The notes under the pieces: generated by a model
Told to the model about the DNA's origin: nothing
Database searches by the model: none
What the model saw: the letters and a program-made list of their open reading frames with translations, nothing else
Made by a program: the position numbers and the translations under genes
Origin: Parapedobacter luteus
Lineage (GTDB): Bacteria > Bacteroidota > Bacteroidia > Sphingobacteriales > Sphingobacteriaceae
Direction: 5' to 3'
DNA: 64,000 bases
Assembly (NCBI RefSeq): GCF_900168055.1
Contig: NZ_FUYS01000005.1
Span: 1-64,000 of the forward strand
Shown here: in pieces, positions 60,880-64,000 of the stretch
How the letters are laid out: every line of letters starts with the position of its first letter
Position numbering within the stretch: the stretch's first letter is position 1

Positions 60880-61314
60880 TCACGGATTACCGGTCACCTG
60901 TCCTCCTACCACCGACGCTGCCACGATCACCAGCCACACTTCCTCGCCGGCATCCAGTACCGGATAGACGAGGTCCTTCAGCCGGTCCAGTGCCACCCGG
61001 CTGTACTGGCCCGCGCCCGGCGCGGTACACTTGGTAACCGGCGCAATGCACCCCTGCAGTTGGGTAAGCGCATCGTTGGCCGGGTGGATAAGGATGCCCT
61101 CACGCCCCGGCACGTTGGCCACGGCCAACTGCTCGCCCCAACGGCTGTGCATGCGCTTCACCAGGCGGTAGCGGCCCTCCGGGATGCAGCTGATAAACCG
61201 GCGGTTGCCGCGCCAGGGCAGCTCGATGCAGGCGCATACTGCGCGGTGTTGATAGCTGATCTCGCCGTTGGTACCCTCCGGGTAGTAGCGGCGCTTGAGA
61301 TGCAGCTCCATCAT
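60880..61314 (-). CDS. DUF5675 family protein
   Basis: 144 residues. CIPEGRYRLVKRMHSRWGEQ and GREGILIHPANDALTQLQGC match DUF5675, a domain seen in phage-tail-like and Bacteroidota operons and possibly related to peptidoglycan-acting folds. Its ATG overlaps the previous stop (ATGA). Confidence 0.82.
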   Translation of the reverse strand: MMELHLKRRYYPEGTNGEISYQHRAVCACIELPWRGNRRFISCIPEGRYRLVKRMHSRWGEQLAVANVPGREGILIHPANDALTQLQGCIAPVTKCTAPGAGQYSRVALDRLKDLVYPVLDAGEEVWLVIVAASVVGGQVTGNP

Positions 61315-62078
61315 ACCACGTCGATCCGGATGATGTCAACGGGATTGTACGCCCCATTGTTGAGCGGATACAGCTTGCCGTTTACCTCCTGATAAAAGGA
61401 AATGCCGAACAGGACAAACAGCGGCAGCTCGCTCGCCGCCGGGATTGCCGCCGTGAGCGTCGTAGGTGCAAAGGTCTCGACGTTCAGCAGGCCGGTCCCG
61501 CTTTCGGCCATGGCGATGGCCGATCCGTTGCCTTCGCCTTCCGTGTCGAAATCAATGACGGCCGCACCGAAATTGAACTGGAAGTGCGTGGCTCCTTTGG
61601 GTGCCCCGATGGTAAGCGACGGAACCAACGACGGGATGTTGAGCGTCACGCTGCCCGCCTCCCGGTCTACCGTGCACTCGGGCACCACGAAGAGCGTACT
61701 GGTCAGCGATGCGCCCACGTTGAACCCGAACTGGCTGAGCAACCCCAGGTTGCCCGGCAGCACCTGCCGCTCACCGCGGTCGCTCACCGAATCGGCCTTG
61801 ACCACCCGCATCACCCGGCTGAAAAGCCGCGCCGGCATCTTGGGATCATAGGTGAGCAGGATCATCGGCCGCAACGTGTCGCGCAGCCGTTTGGCGGCCG
61901 CCGCACCCGTGGCAAATTCAGCGTTGTTTTCCCGTGTACGCTGATAGTTGGGGTCCGTGGCAATACGCTGGGGGCTCACCCCCTTGACTTGCCGTGCCTG
62001 GTACCCGTCTTTGGTTTCGTAAAAGGTCAGATCCCCGATCCTTCCTTTTAATTTAATGATACTTTCCTGTTGTGCCAT
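61311..62078 (-). CDS. Conserved hypothetical protein heading DUF5675 operon
   Basis: 255 residues from the ATG at 62078 (MAQQESIIKLKGRIGDLTFY); the longer frame upstream has no homology. The start IIKLKGRIGDLTFYETKDGY, then KGVSPQRIATDPNYQRTREN, is characteristic of a Bacteroidota protein found beside DUF5675. Function unknown; often near small membrane ORFs. First gene of the operon. Confidence 0.75.
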   Translation of the reverse strand: MAQQESIIKLKGRIGDLTFYETKDGYQARQVKGVSPQRIATDPNYQRTRENNAEFATGAAAAKRLRDTLRPMILLTYDPKMPARLFSRVMRVVKADSVSDRGERQVLPGNLGLLSQFGFNVGASLTSTLFVVPECTVDREAGSVTLNIPSLVPSLTIGAPKGATHFQFNFGAAVIDFDTEGEGNGSAIAMAESGTGLLNVETFAPTTLTAAIPAASELPLFVLFGISFYQEVNGKLYPLNNGAYNPVDIIRIDVV

Positions 62079-62571
62079 GATACGATCATTTGAACAACAG
62101 CACAAAGATCGGGAGGGGCACACCGGCCGCTGTCGCGGATGGCGCGTAATGACGCAAATGTCGCGGGATGCCGCTTTTGGCGTGAAACGACGTTTTTGCC
62201 GGGCCGCTGTGGGCAACCGGCGCGGGCAGGGCTACCCGGCATCCTCCGCCGGTCCGTGCGCGATCCCACCTCCCCTTACCCCACACCCGTGTGTCATCCC
62301 GGTGATATCCCGGCGATACCCCACCCTGCCCCGGCAAAAACACCGAAAGACGGCACCACAACGGGAAACCGTCGGCAACGTGTCGGGAGAGACGCATGCA
62401 GGGAGACCGCCGGGATAGGCAAAGGGGAGACTGCAAAAATAGCAATTGAAAACCGTAAACCTGGTTTGACGGTGGGCGTTAATGCCGGCATTATGCCTTG
62501 ACTATCCGGATACGGCTACCAACGCTGCTGTATTGAACCGGCTGGCTTAAGCTGCAGCTGTCAGCTGGCAG
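62079..62571. other. GC-rich intergenic region
   Basis: Overlapping open frames on both strands here show no protein-like composition and look spurious. No repeats or RNA genes recognised. Confidence 0.5.
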
Positions 62572-63561
62572 TCAGTACAAAAACCCGAAAAGCCATAGCG
62601 GAATCTTGCGCAGTACCCCGCTCTCCATATCATCCGCAGCTATATAAGCATCCTGCACACCAGCAAGCTGATCCATGGTTTTGTTCTTGCCGCCTACTTC
62701 AAAAGTCCATCGTTCGTCCACAAGAAAATCTCCTTTGGCGGGAAGTGACACACGGTGGCGTGCATGCCGCAGCTGGTTTACGAAAAAGGCTTCGCGAAGG
62801 CTCCCTTTATCCACATGCTGCGGAGCCAACGCAAAATGGAGGTTGGCGTTTTCCAGGTAGATTTTTTCGGGCTTCTGCAACGTGCTGATACTCCGGCCGG
62901 CGGCATATAACGCGTGAATAAGCCGAGCCCGCTCCAAGTGCTGCAGGTACTGGATAAGGGTATTCCGATGGATACCTGTTTTTTCGCTAAGTTTACTGAT
63001 ATTGGGTTTAAACGGAACATTGGTGGCCAAGATATACAGCAATTGGTACATCTTTCGCACATTGTGTGGATCAAACCCTTCGATATGCTGGAGGTCGGTT
63101 TCGATAATCATCTTGACCACGTTTTCCAGCTTGAACGGAAATTGTCGCAACCCTTCCTTAAAAAAGGGATAATAGCCATGGTTGAGGTAATCCGCAAATG
63201 CCTTTAACGGACGCAAGGTGGCCGTGATGTCTCCCGCTATGGATAGGTGTTTGGCAAGGATGTCTTCTAATGTAACGGGTGCTAACTGCGCAATGCCGGC
63301 AAAATAAAGATATTCGCGGTAGGACAAGCCGGGAAGTTCGTACAAGGCGGCCCTGCGGCTCAGGTCGCCCGTCTGCCTGAGCAAATCCGTCACGGACGAA
63401 CCCGTGAATATCAACCGGATATCCCGGTTGAAATCGTAAATGTTTTTTATTTCCCTCGCCCACTCCGGATACTTATGCACCTCATCAATGTACAATACTT
63501 TTCCACCAAGCTGCCAAAAGGTATCCGCGACATCCGCTGAAATGCTGTTTTCAAACAGCAA
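62572..63561 (-). pseudogene. DUF4143-type ATPase without its N-terminus
   Basis: The frame begins in the middle of the ATPase domain: ADVADTFWQLGGKVLYIDEV carries Walker B, but the usual first 70-80 residues with Walker A are absent. Reading further upstream stays open to an ATG at 63699 but the added codons are unrelated and overlap the promoter of the next gene. The rest (GSSVTDLLRQTGDLSRRAAL, ending GVLRKIPLWLFGFLY) is normal for the family. Most likely a 5'-truncated gene. Confidence 0.7.
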
Positions 63562-63655
63562 AATAACAAATAAATCGTAACTTAAAACAGCAAAATGCGT
63601 TGTTGAGTCGAGACCTCGTGATGTGCGTGTTACAAAACTATTACAACGCCCGCGC

Positions 63656-63686
63656 TTGGCCGGAAGCGACCCAATAGCTACCTTTG
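63656..63686 (+). promoter_or_regulatory. Promoter of the propeller-sensor gene
   Basis: TTG (63656-63658), 20 bases, TACCTTTG (63679-63686). Transcription would start about 40 bases before the ATG at 63733. Confidence 0.7.
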
Positions 63687-63732
63687 TACGATAAAGCCAT
63701 GTTACCCCCTGGCTAAAGGAGAGGCCTTGATT

Positions 63733-64000
63733 ATGATGACTGCCCGATTATTGTTGCTGTGTTGGTGCTTCCTGTGTGCGGCAGGCCTGCAGGCTGGTAC
63801 AACCGCGGCCGTTGGCGGACTGCCCGACCCGCCGGTGTTCAGGCACCTGTCTTTCACCGACGGATTGGTGCAAAGCCCCGTCTCCGCCATGCTGCAGGAC
63901 CGCAAAGGGTTTATCTGGATCGGCAACTGGAAGGGCCTCACGCGGTACGATGGCTATACGTTCAAGAACTTCCGCAATGGCGAAGGACCCGACAGCACCA
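63733..64000 (+). CDS. Start of a two-component propeller sensor protein, partial
   Basis: 89 codons from the ATG at 63733 to the window edge. Signal peptide LLLLCWCFLCAAGLQA. FRHLSFTDGLVQSPVSAMLQ followed by DRKGFIWIGNWKGLTRYDGY is the first blade of the reg_prop beta-propeller found in hybrid two-component sensors of Bacteroidota. The kinase part lies outside the window, so hybrid sensor versus simple sensor cannot be decided. Confidence 0.85.
   Translation, partial: MMTARLLLLCWCFLCAAGLQAGTTAAVGGLPDPPVFRHLSFTDGLVQSPVSAMLQDRKGFIWIGNWKGLTRYDGYTFKNFRNGEGPDST

Noticed and set aside
62056-62501. Overlapping open frames in the GC-rich gap
   Set aside because: Several frames are open on both strands only because of base composition; none looks like protein.
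1-64000. tRNA, rRNA and CRISPR arrays
   Set aside because: No tRNA-like T-arm in a cloverleaf context, no rRNA sequence and no regularly spaced repeats with spacers were found.

Overview
The window looks like a chromosome segment from a Bacteroidota bacterium, most likely a sphingobacterial or Pedobacter-like lineage. This is an inference from gene content: two SusC/SusD transport loci with TlpA-type thioredoxin partners, an ECF sigma/FecR pair, a two-component propeller sensor start at the right edge, and promoters with the Bacteroidota -7 element TAnnTTTG spaced 20 bases from a TTG.

Layout. (1) 1-16 kb is an accessory region full of remnants: a partial IS66 TnpA, an in-frame vsr/DUF2075 fusion scar, two exported coiled-coil/barrel proteins sharing an upstream palindrome, a decayed DarTG system (darT truncated and frameshifted, darG split by one base), a full IS21 element, shuffled pieces duplicated from the border of the phosphorothioation island, an apparently intact AbiE pair, and two Rpn-type genes or relics around an SDR gene. 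(2) 15.8-24.2 kb (minus) is a five-gene unit: sigma, FecR, STN-containing SusC, SusD, TlpA. A promoter/terminator pair on the opposite strand just upstream of susC marks a candidate antisense sRNA. (3) 24.5-45.6 kb is a more AT-rich defence island built around DNA phosphorothioation (dndC, dndD, dndE). Cysteine desulfurase genes lie near both ends. It also holds Vsr, a ParB-like protein, small HTH regulators, a nuclease-like/DUF2075 ATPase, three different DGQHR-domain (DndB-related) proteins, two four-helix membrane proteins each paired with a DGQHR gene, a DUF2971 protein and an HNH endonuclease. No dndFGH-type restriction genes are in the window. (4) 45.6-46.3 kb is a long intergenic region with a strong inverted-repeat operator, two good promoters and a structured-RNA candidate. 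(5) 46.3-53.5 kb is a second TlpA-SusC-SusD locus plus a DUF6520 protein and a MauE-type membrane protein. (6) 53.7-58.6 kb is a signalling locus: an AraC regulator facing a 46-residue peptide, an HtrB-like acyltransferase, a LytS-type histidine kinase and a LytTR regulator. (7) 58.8-64 kb holds two DUF4143-type ATPases (one without its Walker A end), a small four-gene operon with DUF5675, and the start of a propeller-sensor gene.

The most promising unusual systems are the dnd island with its three DGQHR proteins and paired membrane proteins, and the peptide/acyltransferase/LytS-LytTR locus. The first 10 kb also records repeated duplication and decay of defence modules. All identifications come from reading motifs in the sequence; no database search was run.
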